A DNA stretch of 64,000 bases, taken from positions 1-64,000 of the forward strand of contig NZ_RKMG01000003.1 in NCBI RefSeq assembly GCF_003797145.1, read 5' to 3'. The DNA comes from Aerococcus agrisoli. Lineage in GTDB: Bacteria > Bacillota > Bacilli > Lactobacillales > Aerococcaceae. Both the position numbers and the translations under genes were made by a program. This document shows, in pieces, positions 28,442 to 37,375 of this stretch. The notes under the pieces are model-generated. The model was not told the DNA's origin. It searched no databases and saw only the letters and a program-made list of their open reading frames with translations. How positions within the stretch are numbered: the first letter of the stretch is position 1; every line of letters starts with the position of its first letter.

Positions 28442-30559
28442 TTGGGTCAACATGATCAAAACAAACGAAAACTTCACAAAAAAAATGAAGAAAAGATAGA
28501 AAAGTCGGGGTATGACGATAATCAACCAAAAAGACGCGCACCCATTTGGGGTCCCTTTTTAAGCCGATTAAATGTGATGATGATTGCCATCTTTGTCTTA
28601 TTTGCGGTATTAATTTTACGATTGGGTTATTTGCAATTGGTCCAAGGGGATATGTTCTCTGATTTGGTCAATGCGACAGAGACTACAATTGTTGAGGAAT
28701 CTGTACCACGTGGGCTGATTATTGATGCCAATGGGGTTGTCATGGTGGATAATGAACCACTTCAAGCAATTTCTTATACTCGTGGCCAACAAGTGTCTGG
28801 GGAAGATATGGTCGCAACAGCTAATGCCTTAGCTGGTTATATTGCCGTATCGATTGAAGATGTGTCTGAACGTGATTTACAAGATTACTTCGTGGCAGCC
28901 AATACGGATCTTATTAACGACCGATTGACTGAAGAAGAATTGGCCGCTTCAGATGATGAGATATATAGTATTCAGTTGTCCAAAGTAACGGATGAGGATA
29001 TCAGTGGCTTAAACAATCAACAAAAAGAAGCTGCAGTAATTTTTTCAAAAATGAATGCAGCATCTGCCTTATCGACAGTCTTCATTAAAAACGAAGAGGT
29101 TACGACTGAGGAAACTGCTGTCGTTGCGGAACACGCCCAAGAATTACCTGGCGTAAACGTGACAATGGACTGGCAACGAACCTATCCATTAGATTCATTA
29201 CTACGCTCATTATTAGGTGGCGTGACAAGTACTGAAGAGGGTATTCCAAGTGATTTACAATCTTACTACTTGGCCAAAGGCTACGCTTTGAATGACCGTG
29301 TAGGGACTTCATATTTGGAATTAGAATACGAAGACTTATTACGTGGTTCGAAAACGACTTATGAAACTGAAGTCAGCCAAGATGGTGACATCCTTCGAAC
29401 TGAACAAACTTATGAAGGGGAAATGGGTAACACCATTCAATTATCCATTGATTCTGAATATCAAGCTGAGTTAGAGCAATATGCGACCCAATATCTTGAG
29501 GCTGCAACCGATGAAGCAAATAATCAAATCTATATTGTTGCGTCTGACCCACAAACGGGTGAAGTATATGCCTTAGTAGGGAAACGGAAAACTGACGATG
29601 GAGAAATTATTGATGATGCCCTTGGTACCATTAACTCTTCATTTATTTCAGGGTCTGTTGTCAAAGGGGCAACGATTGCAACTGGTTATGCGACTGGCTT
29701 ACTAGAAGTTGGTTCTGATAATGTGAAAACCGATGAACCGCTATACTTCTCAGGAACTCCAGTAAAAGGTTCTTGGTGGTTTACATCAAACAATGATTCG
29801 GCACCAAGAGAGTTAACAGATAAACAAGCCTTGGCCTTATCATCAAATATCTATATGATTAAGATTGCCATGGCATTGGGTGGTATTAATTACTACGAAC
29901 CAAACATGGACTTAGCTGGACTTGATACGGATGCAATTTACCAACAAATCCGTTCGCATTTTGCGGAATTCGGATTAGGTGTTTCTACAGGTATTGATTT
30001 GGAAAACGAGTCTACTGGTATTAACGGTGGGAAAACAGATCAACCTGGTAACGCACTTGACTTAGCATTCGGTCAATTTGATACCTATACACCAATTCAA
30101 TTGAACCAATACATTTCTACCATGGCTAATGGTGGTACGCGTTATGCGATGCACGTATTGGACAAAGTATTAGCACCAGCTGAAGATACAACTGAAGGTG
30201 CTGTGGTTTATGAATATGAACCTACCGTATTGAACCATGTGTCATTGACAGATGAAGAATTACAAGAAGTACGTGAAGGTATCTGGTCAGTTGTCAACAC
30301 GAGCGAAGGTTTGGGTTACAGTATTTTCAGTGGTTTCCCAATTGAAGTAGCTGGTAAATCAGGTACTGCGACAATTGATGATGTGTATGAAAACTCTACA
30401 TGGGCAGGTTGGGCGCCTTATGACGATCCAGAAATTGCCGTTTCAATTGTTATTCCAAATACCAAAGCCGGTGTTGCAACATCCGCACAAGCAATTGCAC
30501 CAGCTGTATTAGGTTTGTACTATAATATTGATGAATACCAACAAGCCTTGGAAGATTAG
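28442..30559 (+). CDS. Class B penicillin-binding protein (PBP2B-like transpeptidase)
   Basis: About 705 residues. A basic cytoplasmic tail is followed by one transmembrane anchor (about 45-65), a class B dimerisation/pedestal region (about 85-330), and a transpeptidase domain. Active-site motifs are SVVK (SXXK, nucleophile Ser), SSN (SXN) and KSGTA (KTG variant). It crosslinks septal or peripheral peptidoglycan and is the kind of protein mutated in beta-lactam resistance. I chose TTG 28442, behind GTAGGTGA and downstream of a clear promoter, over ATG 28340. No mraY or ftsL neighbours, so this is a stand-alone pbp locus like pbp2B in streptococci. Confidence 0.88.
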   Translation: MGQHDQNKRKLHKKNEEKIEKSGYDDNQPKRRAPIWGPFLSRLNVMMIAIFVLFAVLILRLGYLQLVQGDMFSDLVNATETTIVEESVPRGLIIDANGVVMVDNEPLQAISYTRGQQVSGEDMVATANALAGYIAVSIEDVSERDLQDYFVAANTDLINDRLTEEELAASDDEIYSIQLSKVTDEDISGLNNQQKEAAVIFSKMNAASALSTVFIKNEEVTTEETAVVAEHAQELPGVNVTMDWQRTYPLDSLLRSLLGGVTSTEEGIPSDLQSYYLAKGYALNDRVGTSYLELEYEDLLRGSKTTYETEVSQDGDILRTEQTYEGEMGNTIQLSIDSEYQAELEQYATQYLEAATDEANNQIYIVASDPQTGEVYALVGKRKTDDGEIIDDALGTINSSFISGSVVKGATIATGYATGLLEVGSDNVKTDEPLYFSGTPVKGSWWFTSNNDSAPRELTDKQALALSSNIYMIKIAMALGGINYYEPNMDLAGLDTDAIYQQIRSHFAEFGLGVSTGIDLENESTGINGGKTDQPGNALDLAFGQFDTYTPIQLNQYISTMANGGTRYAMHVLDKVLAPAEDTTEGAVVYEYEPTVLNHVSLTDEELQEVREGIWSVVNTSEGLGYSIFSGFPIEVAGKSGTATIDDVYENSTWAGWAPYDDPEIAVSIVIPNTKAGVATSAQAIAPAVLGLYYNIDEYQQALED

Positions 30560-30602
30560 TGATTATAGTTGAATCATTAAGCTTTTACGGATGAATGATA
30601 AG

Positions 30603-30630
30603 AGGCTAGGTTTTCGGACCTAGCTTTTTA
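30603..30630 (+). terminator. PBP2B terminator
   Basis: GCTAGG-TTTTCGGA-CCTAGC followed by TTTTTA. Confidence 0.85.
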
Positions 30631-30750
30631 TCAATTGTATTTACGAGTGGGGTAAAAAATACTTGGCATAAGGATATAGATTATGATACAATACTCAAGT
30701 ATGGTTACTGTATATCAGTTAATAATTTTATTGTATTGGAGGGGTATCGC

Positions 30751-30903
30751 ATGCGTGTGAATATTATTTTAGAAAACACTGAACTAAAAGGTGAACGTGT
30801 TTACTTAACAGAAAAAAATAAACGTAACAATCCAGACCGTTTAGAAGTGAAAAAATATAGTCCAAAATTACGTAAAGTTTGCTTGTTCCGTGAAGTTAAA
30901 TAA
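30751..30903 (+). CDS. rpmG: Ribosomal protein L33, cysteine-free (C-) type
   Basis: A 50-residue L33 of the large ribosomal subunit with the family core [20 protein letters not shown]. Zinc-binding L33 proteins have two CXXC pairs; here those positions carry N-T-E-L and S-P-K-L, leaving a single unrelated Cys (KVC). It is therefore a zinc-independent paralogue of the kind used when zinc is scarce. GGAGGGG precedes ATG. Monocistronic with a terminator at 30967. I see no clear Zur operator upstream. Confidence 0.9.
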   Translation: MRVNIILENTELKGERVYLTEKNKRNNPDRLEVKKYSPKLRKVCLFREVK

Positions 30904-31231
30904 TTAACTTTAGTTAGGCAACTGACTCGGTAACGACACAAATAATAAATACGTATTTACTATTGGAGACCTGCATCTTGTGCAAACAAGGTGTGGGTCT
31001 TTTTCATTTTCAAAATATGAGGATCGATACATTGAAAACTGTCCGCTACAAATTGAGGAAAAATGTACCAAATCATTCGATGTGTTCACTCAAACTCCCA
31101 ACCCTAGCAAACACTAACCACCAGTAGTTGGCGAGCACGATGGTCGTGACTGTTAATTGGCGGTGACTAGGGTATAATGTAAGATATGATTTTACGCAAT
31201 TGCAATTTTCATACAACTAAAGGAGTTTACG
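30904..31231. other. Intergenic region between rpmG and the rhomboid gene
   Basis: Contains the rpmG terminator (AGACCTGCATCTTG/CAAGGTGTGGGTCT plus T-run, 30967-31004) and a likely rhomboid promoter (TATAAT at 31172-31177). The stretch in between (about 31010-31140) has no ORF or repeat that I can identify. Confidence 0.6.
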
Positions 31232-31900
31232 ATGGCGAATAAGAAACCGTATGTTACGTATGTTTTGATTGCGATTCAGGTGGTGCTTTTCCTTGCGATG
31301 CAAGTGATGGGCGGGTCTGAGTCGGCTTTGACCTTGATTTTATTCGGGGCGAAATTTAATCCACTAATTGCTGCAGGGGAGTACTGGCGCTTGATTACGC
31401 CGATTTTCTTGCATATTGGCTGGATGCATTTATTGATCAACACGATTACTTTGTATTATCTAGGTTCGATGGTTGAAGAAATTATCGGACGTTGGAAGTA
31501 TTTGGCGATTTACCTAGCTTCTGGGATTATGGGGAATCTTTTCTCATATCAATTCTCAGATAACGTTTCGGCGGGTGCATCGACGGCATTATTTGGTCTC
31601 TTCGCAGTCTTTTTGGCGCTAAGAAACCTGTATCCGTCTAACCGTTATATCCAAAACCTTGGTTCGCAATACATGATGTTGATTGGGATGAACTTGGTCT
31701 TTGGCTTCCTGGGCTCTGGTATCGACATTTGGGGCCACATCGGCGGGATTGTCGGTGGTTTCCTAATCACCATGACCCTGATGAAGGGCGAAGGCCACGA
31801 CGACCGCAAAACGCAACGAATTGGGTCACTTGCCGTGTACCTGATCATCGCCATTTTCATCCTCTTAAATCAAGGAACCGTCAACGCGATTATGCCATAG
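31232..31900 (+). CDS. Rhomboid-family intramembrane serine protease
   Basis: A 222-residue rhomboid with six or seven transmembrane helices. Signature elements: WMHLLINTITLYYLG (H and N of TM2), the nucleophile Ser in GASTALFG (GXSX, TM4) and the catalytic His in HIGGIVGGFL (TM6). It cleaves membrane proteins within the bilayer. Order rhomboid, cyclo-ligase, glucokinase, rhodanese resembles the B. subtilis yqgP-yqgQ-glcK region. In B. subtilis YqgP acts with FtsH in degrading the magnesium transporter MgtE; whether that holds here is inference. Confidence 0.92.
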   Translation: MANKKPYVTYVLIAIQVVLFLAMQVMGGSESALTLILFGAKFNPLIAAGEYWRLITPIFLHIGWMHLLINTITLYYLGSMVEEIIGRWKYLAIYLASGIMGNLFSYQFSDNVSAGASTALFGLFAVFLALRNLYPSNRYIQNLGSQYMMLIGMNLVFGFLGSGIDIWGHIGGIVGGFLITMTLMKGEGHDDRKTQRIGSLAVYLIIAIFILLNQGTVNAIMP

Positions 31901-31916
31901 GAGGCGTTTATTTTTA

Positions 31917-32486
31917 ATGGAAAAAGTACCAACAACCCTAAGCAAGCAAGCCATTCGCGACCAAGTATTCGCCTATTGGCAAGCATTACCCCAATCTGAC
32001 CGAATCCCGATGCAAGCTGATTTATATGCGCAATTATTCAACCACCCAGCCTTTGAATCTGCCCGGACGATTGCTGTTACCATGTCTCATCCTGGAGAAA
32101 TCGACACCAAGCCAATTATCGATTATGCCATTACAGTAGGTAAGCAAGTCGTGGTCCCCAAAACTTTACCCAAACGTCAAATGACTTTTGGTGTGTTTGA
32201 AGGGGTAGACCGATTGGCGCGCACCAAATTTGGTATTCTTGAACCTAAAGATGATGCGACGTTTGTTGACAAAAAAGACATTGATTTGATGATTGTCCCT
32301 GGCTTATTCTTCACTAAAGATGGCTACCGTATTGGGCATGGTGGAGGCTATTATGATATCTACCTAGCGGATTATAAGGGGCAAACAATTTCATTGGCCT
32401 TACCAGGCATGATGGACGAAGCCATTCGCTTTGAACGGGATGACTTTGATATCCCAGTCAACCATGTTTTGCTTGCTGAAGCATAG
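31917..32486 (+). CDS. 5-formyltetrahydrofolate cyclo-ligase
   Basis: A 189-residue enzyme that converts 5-formyl-THF to 5,10-methenyl-THF using ATP, returning the storage folate to one-carbon metabolism. The family core is visible: an N-terminal KQAIRDQVF helix, the phosphate-binding basic segment (VVPKTLPKRQM), and the C-terminal YRIGHGGGYYDIYL motif. It starts 16 nt after the rhomboid stop with GGAGG, so they are co-transcribed. Works with fhs and folC found later in the window. Confidence 0.9.
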   Translation: MEKVPTTLSKQAIRDQVFAYWQALPQSDRIPMQADLYAQLFNHPAFESARTIAVTMSHPGEIDTKPIIDYAITVGKQVVVPKTLPKRQMTFGVFEGVDRLARTKFGILEPKDDATFVDKKDIDLMIVPGLFFTKDGYRIGHGGGYYDIYLADYKGQTISLALPGMMDEAIRFERDDFDIPVNHVLLAEA

Positions 32487-32589
32487 TCTAGATGCAACCG
32501 GTACCATTTTTTTCAAAAGGGACTAATCTTTTTTGCAAAAGTCTGATAAAATAAGAATAAAGATGCAATTTAAAAAGGGAGTTAGTATA

Positions 32590-33558
32590 ATGACAAAGAA
32601 AATTTTTGGTATCGACTTAGGTGGTACTTCAATTAAATTATCAGTAGTCTCAACTGAAGGCGACATTATCGATCAATGGTCAGTGCCGACAGATAACAAA
32701 GACGAAGGCCAACACATTATTCATGACTTGAACCAAGCAATCGACGCGAAGATGAAAGAAAATAACTGGACCAATGACGATATTTTAGGTATCGGTATGG
32801 GGTCTCCAGGTGTTGTAAACCGTGAAAAAGGTACTGTTACGGGTGCTTACAATCTTAACTGGGTTGACGAGCAACCTGTTGCGGACGATATTCGTAGCTA
32901 CTTTAACGCAGATTGGCCTATTTTTATCGAAAATGATGCCAATGTTGCGGCTTTAGGCGAGCAATGGAAGGGTGCCGGCGACCACGCGAGCGACGTCGTG
33001 TTAGTGACATTAGGTACTGGTGTTGGTGGTGGTGTCATCGTCAATAATCAACTAGTGGTTGGTCAAGGTGCTGCAGGTGAAATTGGCCATATGTTCTCTA
33101 AAGAAGATGGTCGTAAATGTACATGCGGGAAACATGGTTGTTTAGAAACAGTCGCATCTGCTTCTGGTATTGTGTGGACTGCTGGTGAACTTGCTTATGC
33201 GATGGATGATACTGGTTCAGCCATTCAAGGACGCATTTTTAACGGTGAAAAAGTAACATCTGAAGATATCTTCAAAGCAGCAGAAGCTGGCGATATTTTC
33301 GCAGAAGCTGTTGTGGACGAAACAATGAGTCATTTAGGTCGTGCTTTAGGCCAAATTGCTGCCGTAACAAACCCTAAATACATCTTAATCGGTGGTGGGG
33401 TTGCGAATGCAGGTCAATACTTATTAGATAAAGTAACGCAACATTTCAATGAATCAGTTTACCCAGGTGTCGGTGCAACTACCCACATCAAATTAGCAAC
33501 ACTAGGTAACGATGCTGGTGTGTATGGTGCAGCTTCATTGGTAATGGCAAATATTTAA
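32590..33558 (+). CDS. glk: Glucokinase (ROK family)
   Basis: A 322-residue ROK-type glucokinase. ATP-binding GIDLGGTSIK at the N terminus, the sugar-binding ENDANVAALGE, catalytic-region GTGVGGG, and the ROK zinc motif CTCGKHGCLE are present. Phosphorylates glucose from non-PTS uptake or disaccharide cleavage. Start ATG 32590 with AAAGGGAG; an in-frame TTG 19 codons earlier is rejected. The following gene (rhodanese) matches the glcK-yqgS-type neighbourhood of Firmicutes. Confidence 0.95.
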   Translation: MTKKIFGIDLGGTSIKLSVVSTEGDIIDQWSVPTDNKDEGQHIIHDLNQAIDAKMKENNWTNDDILGIGMGSPGVVNREKGTVTGAYNLNWVDEQPVADDIRSYFNADWPIFIENDANVAALGEQWKGAGDHASDVVLVTLGTGVGGGVIVNNQLVVGQGAAGEIGHMFSKEDGRKCTCGKHGCLETVASASGIVWTAGELAYAMDDTGSAIQGRIFNGEKVTSEDIFKAAEAGDIFAEAVVDETMSHLGRALGQIAAVTNPKYILIGGGVANAGQYLLDKVTQHFNESVYPGVGATTHIKLATLGNDAGVYGAASLVMANI

Positions 33559-33594
33559 TTTTTTGTAGTTTGGAATAGAAGGGAAAAATAGTAA

Positions 33595-33993
33595 ATGATT
33601 AATTTTGGTATGGTTTCATGGATTATCTTGATCGTCGTGTTATTAGTATGGGGAGGCTTCTGGTTATACAGCTACTTATTACGTAAAAATAACGCGACAA
33701 TGATTTCGCAAGAAGATTTCCAACAAACAATGCATTCAGCACAAGTTGTGGATATCCGTGAAGCAAATGAATTCAACTCAGCACATATTCTTGGTGCACG
33801 TAACGTGCCTTACTCAACTTTGCAACAAGGTGTGCCAGGTTTCAACAAAACACAACCAATCTACCTATACGCAGATATGCATAACTTAACTGGCCGCGTA
33901 GCGAAAAAATTGCGCGAAGCTGGTTATGAAGATATTTATATCTTAGAGGGCGGCATGAGTGATTGGAAAGGTAAAGTAAAACGCGCTAACTAA
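33595..33993 (+). CDS. Membrane-anchored rhodanese-like protein without the catalytic Cys
   Basis: A 132-residue protein with an N-terminal transmembrane helix (about 5-25) and one rhodanese domain (about 42-128). The fold signature is clear: VVDIREANEFNSAHILGARNVPY near the start and YILEGGMSDWKG at the end. The active-site loop, normally CXXGXRS after a YLYC-type strand, reads YADMHNLTGRVA, with Ala93 where the persulfide Cys should be. It is therefore probably not a sulfurtransferase; a binding or regulatory role is more likely. Directly follows glk (36 nt) and is probably co-transcribed. Confidence 0.82.
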   Translation: MINFGMVSWIILIVVLLVWGGFWLYSYLLRKNNATMISQEDFQQTMHSAQVVDIREANEFNSAHILGARNVPYSTLQQGVPGFNKTQPIYLYADMHNLTGRVAKKLREAGYEDIYILEGGMSDWKGKVKRAN

Positions 33994-34015
33994 TCGTGAT
34001 TTTAAATATGATATG

Positions 34016-34048
34016 AAGGGGGTGGGACTTTTTGTCCTGCCCCCTTTT
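34016..34048 (+). terminator. Terminator after the rhodanese gene
   Basis: AAGGGGGTGGGAC pairs with GTCCTGCCCCCTT around TTTTT, followed by TTTT. Confidence 0.9.
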
Positions 34049-34064
34049 CATATCGGTTATGATT

Positions 34065-34120
34065 ACAGAATGAGCATCCATTCGGGACAAATCAGTGAAA
34101 TCATACAGAATAGCATCCTA
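34065..34120. repeat. Two-unit family D-like repeat, 40-bp spacing
   Basis: ACAGAATGAGCATCC (34065) and ACAGAATAGCATCC (34105) are exactly 40 nt apart; the first forms GAATG-AGCATC-CATTC, the same geometry as the array at 25155-25345. Confidence 0.55.
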
Positions 34121-34146
34121 AATAAGCAAGCAAATCATATGCAAAC

Positions 34147-34175
34147 TTGATTTAAATCAGCGGACGTGCTATGAT
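34147..34175 (+). promoter_or_regulatory. valS promoter
   Basis: TTGATT (34147-34152), 17-nt spacer, TATGAT (34170-34175), just upstream of the T-box leader. Confidence 0.7.
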
Positions 34176-34198
34176 ATTTGGTGCAAATAATATAAGTA

Positions 34199-34458
34199 AA
34201 GTGATGAGTTTTGTTGTGGCGTTTTGAAGAGAGCTTGCGGTGCTGGGAGCAAGTAAACAAACCAATAAATGTTGCATCACAGGCAGAAGCCAATTTACGT
34301 CGGTCGACACCGTTATCATGTCCAATAGGTTGCCAGATGGATGAAAAGTCTACTTTTGGTATGCCTTAAGTAAAAATGTAGGTGGTACCGAGCATGTAAA
34401 TTTGCGCCCTATACTATAGATGATCTCATTGAGATGCCTGTAGTATAGGGCTTTTCTT
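34199..34458 (+). promoter_or_regulatory. T-box riboswitch of valS (tRNA-Val)
   Basis: The T-box sequence TAGGTGGTACCG (34379-34390) is followed by a terminator (GCCCTATACTA/TAGTATAGGGC, about 34406-34451, then TTTT). Upstream, the Stem I apical AGAGAG/GGTGCTGGGA elements and the CCGTTATC linker are present. The probable specifier codon is GTT (34271-34273), valine. Uncharged tRNA-Val should stabilise the antiterminator and switch valS on. Confidence 0.88.
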
Positions 34459-34493
34459 ATGCCAAAAATTTCAATCAGAAAGTAGGAAGCTTC

Positions 34494-37133
34494 ATGAAAG
34501 AGACAAATATGTCTACCAAATACCAACCAAACGCGGTTGAAGCCGGTCGTTATGACAAATGGCTAGAAGCTGGCGTTTTCGAACCAAACGGCGATAAAAC
34601 CGTTGAACCTTATTCAATCGTTATTCCGCCACCAAACGTAACAGGTAAATTACACTTGGGTCACGCTTGGGATGTAACTTTACAAGATATGGCTATCCGC
34701 CAAAAACGTATGCAAGGCTACGATACTTTATGGTTACCAGGGATGGACCACGCAGGTATTGCAACACAAGCAAAAGTAGAAGCAAAATTAGCTGAAGAAG
34801 GCGTTTCTCGTTACGACTTAGGCCGTGAGAAATTCATCGACCAAGTGTGGGACTGGAAAGAAGAATACGCTGAAACAATCCGTGCACAATGGGCGAAAAT
34901 GGGTATTTCTGTTGACTATTCTCGCGAACGTTTCACTTTGGACGAAGGGCTAAACAAGGCTGTTCGTAAAGTCTTCGTTGACCTATACAACAAAGGTTTA
35001 ATCTACCGCGGTGAATATATCATCAACTGGGATCCAAAAGCACAAACTGCCTTATCAGATATGGAAGTTATCTATTCTGATGACCAAGGTGCATTCTACC
35101 ACCTATCATACCCATTAACTGATGGTTCTGGTTCAGTGGAAATTGCCACAACTCGTCCTGAAACAATGCTTGGGGATACTGCTATTGCGGTTCACCCGAA
35201 AGATGACCGTTACGCACACTTAGTTGGTAAGACTGTTACATTACCAATCGTAGGTCGCGAAATTCCAATTATTGCGGACGACTATGTTGAACGTGAATTC
35301 GGTACAGGTATTGTGAAAATTACACCTGCTCATGATCCTAACGACTTCGCCGTAGGTAACCGTCATGACTTACCACGCATTAACGTCATGAATGCCGACG
35401 CAACAATGAACGAAAATGCTGGTCGCTTCGAAGGTATGACACGTGAAGAAGCCCGCAAAGCTGTTGTGGAAGAATTAGACAAATTAGGTAACTTAATCCG
35501 CGTTGAAGAAATGGTCCACTCTGTTGGTCACTCTGAACGTACAGGTGTGGTTGTTGAACCTCGTTTATCTACACAATGGTTCGTTAAAATGCGTCCATTA
35601 GCTGAAAAATCATTGGATAACCAAGACACTGAAGACCGTGTTGATTTCTACCCACCACGTTTTGAAAATACCTTCAAAACATGGATGGAAAATGCCCATG
35701 ACTGGGTTATCTCACGTCAATTATGGTGGGGTCACCAAATCCCAGCTTGGTACCACAAAGAAACTGGCGAAATGTATGTTGGTTTAGAAGCACCGGAAGA
35801 TGCTGAAAACTGGACACAAGATCCAGACGTATTGGATACTTGGTTCTCTAGTGCTTTATGGCCATTTTCAACGATGGGTTGGCCAGATACTGAATCTGAA
35901 GACTTCAAACGTTACTACCCAACATCTACCTTAGTAACAGGTTATGACATCATCTTCTTCTGGGTTGCACGTATGATCTTCCAAGGTTTGGAATTTACTG
36001 GTCGTCGTCCATTTAAGAATGTCTTAATCCACGGTTTAATCCGTGATAGCCAAGGCCGTAAGATGTCTAAATCATTAGGTAACGGTGTTGACCCTATGGA
36101 TGTTGTGGAACAATACGGTGCCGATGCTTTACGTTGGTTCTTAGCAACAGGTTCTACACCTGGTCAAGATATTCGTTACAACGAAGAAAAACTTGAAGCT
36201 GCTTGGAACTTCATCAACAAGATTTGGAATGCATCTCGTTATGCCATCATGAACCTTGATGATTTAACTTACGATGAAATCGATCTTTCAAATGTGACTG
36301 AAATCAAAGATCAATGGATTTTAACACGCTTGAATGAAACCATCGCATCAGTAACCACTAACTTCGACAACTTCGAATTTGGTGAAGCTGGTCGTGCTTT
36401 ATACCACTTCATCTGGGATGAATTCTGTAACTGGTATATCGAAATGGCTAAGGAAACCTTACAATCTGAAGATGAGACTGCGAAAAAGACAACGCGTTCT
36501 GTTTTAGCATATACCTTAAACAACATCTTACGTTTGATGCACCCAATTATGCCATTTGTAACTGAAGAAATTTGGGCACACATTCCGCATAAAGAAGCTT
36601 CAATCGTAACATCTGCTTATCCAACAGTGGACGAAAGTCTATCAAATGAAAAAGCAGCTAGCGACATGAACTACGTGATTTCATTGGTTAAAGCTATCCG
36701 TAACGCACGTAACAAACAAAACGTTGCCTTGTCTAAACCAATTGATATTATCGTGAAACCTCGTACCCAAGAAATTGGTCAAGCTGTTTCAGATAACGTT
36801 GCTTTCATCAACCGCTTCACAAACCCTGAAACATTAACAGTGGATACAGAAGCTGTTGCACCTGATCAAGCAGTTACTTTATTCTTTGACGGTGGAGATA
36901 TTTACTTGCCATTAGCAGGTTTCATTGACATCGAAGAAGAGATTGCTCGTCTTGAAAAAGAATTACAAAAATGGCAATCAGAAGTTGACCGTGTTGAGAA
37001 GAAATTATCAAATGAACGTTTCGTAAACAACGCACCAGCTGCCGTTGTAGATGAAGAACGTCAAAAAGGCTTGGACTACCAAGACAAATTGGCTTCTACC
37101 AAAGAACGTATTGCCGAATTACGCGGTGAATAA
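34494..37133 (+). CDS. valS: Valine--tRNA ligase
   Basis: An 879-residue class I synthetase. HIGH-type motif [16 protein letters not shown] near residue 50, an editing (CP1) domain with [17 protein letters not shown], and the KMSKS motif [14 protein letters not shown] near 525 are all visible. The anticodon-binding domain and a C-terminal coiled-coil arm (about 810-879, [17 protein letters not shown]) complete it. It attaches valine to tRNA-Val and edits threonine. The upstream T-box matches the substrate. ATG 34494 has AGTAGGAAG; a second ATG three codons on could also be used. Confidence 0.97.
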   Translation: MKETNMSTKYQPNAVEAGRYDKWLEAGVFEPNGDKTVEPYSIVIPPPNVTGKLHLGHAWDVTLQDMAIRQKRMQGYDTLWLPGMDHAGIATQAKVEAKLAEEGVSRYDLGREKFIDQVWDWKEEYAETIRAQWAKMGISVDYSRERFTLDEGLNKAVRKVFVDLYNKGLIYRGEYIINWDPKAQTALSDMEVIYSDDQGAFYHLSYPLTDGSGSVEIATTRPETMLGDTAIAVHPKDDRYAHLVGKTVTLPIVGREIPIIADDYVEREFGTGIVKITPAHDPNDFAVGNRHDLPRINVMNADATMNENAGRFEGMTREEARKAVVEELDKLGNLIRVEEMVHSVGHSERTGVVVEPRLSTQWFVKMRPLAEKSLDNQDTEDRVDFYPPRFENTFKTWMENAHDWVISRQLWWGHQIPAWYHKETGEMYVGLEAPEDAENWTQDPDVLDTWFSSALWPFSTMGWPDTESEDFKRYYPTSTLVTGYDIIFFWVARMIFQGLEFTGRRPFKNVLIHGLIRDSQGRKMSKSLGNGVDPMDVVEQYGADALRWFLATGSTPGQDIRYNEEKLEAAWNFINKIWNASRYAIMNLDDLTYDEIDLSNVTEIKDQWILTRLNETIASVTTNFDNFEFGEAGRALYHFIWDEFCNWYIEMAKETLQSEDETAKKTTRSVLAYTLNNILRLMHPIMPFVTEEIWAHIPHKEASIVTSAYPTVDESLSNEKAASDMNYVISLVKAIRNARNKQNVALSKPIDIIVKPRTQEIGQAVSDNVAFINRFTNPETLTVDTEAVAPDQAVTLFFDGGDIYLPLAGFIDIEEEIARLEKELQKWQSEVDRVEKKLSNERFVNNAPAAVVDEERQKGLDYQDKLASTKERIAELRGE

Positions 37134-37151
37134 TCATTTAAATAGTTCGTC

Positions 37152-37187
37152 AAAAAGGAGGATTCTGACCAAGAATCCTCCTTTTTT
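37152..37187 (+). terminator. valS terminator
   Basis: AAAAAGGAGGATTCT pairs with AGAATCCTCCTTTTT, ending in T6. Confidence 0.93.
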
Positions 37188-37307
37188 CATGTAAATTGTA
37201 AATTTTTGGTAAATTTTGTCTAAATGCATTTACAAAAATAATATAGTCAAGAAAGCATTTCCATGCTAGAATAGCTTCTGGTAAGATGTTTTCTTGCACA
37301 AAGAGGC

Positions 37308-37351
37308 GTACTACTCAACGTTGTAAATTTGTTAAGTAGTAGGCTTTTTTA
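37308..37351 (+). terminator. Terminator-like hairpin in the folC leader
   Basis: GTACTACT-C-AAC pairs with GTT-A-AGTAGTAGGC and is followed by TTTTTT, 25 nt before the folC start and well past the valS terminator. It could be an attenuator for folC rather than the end of a gene. No T-box or known riboswitch sequence is evident. Confidence 0.55.
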
Positions 37352-37375
37352 TTTTGAATTTGGAGGGCATTTAGC

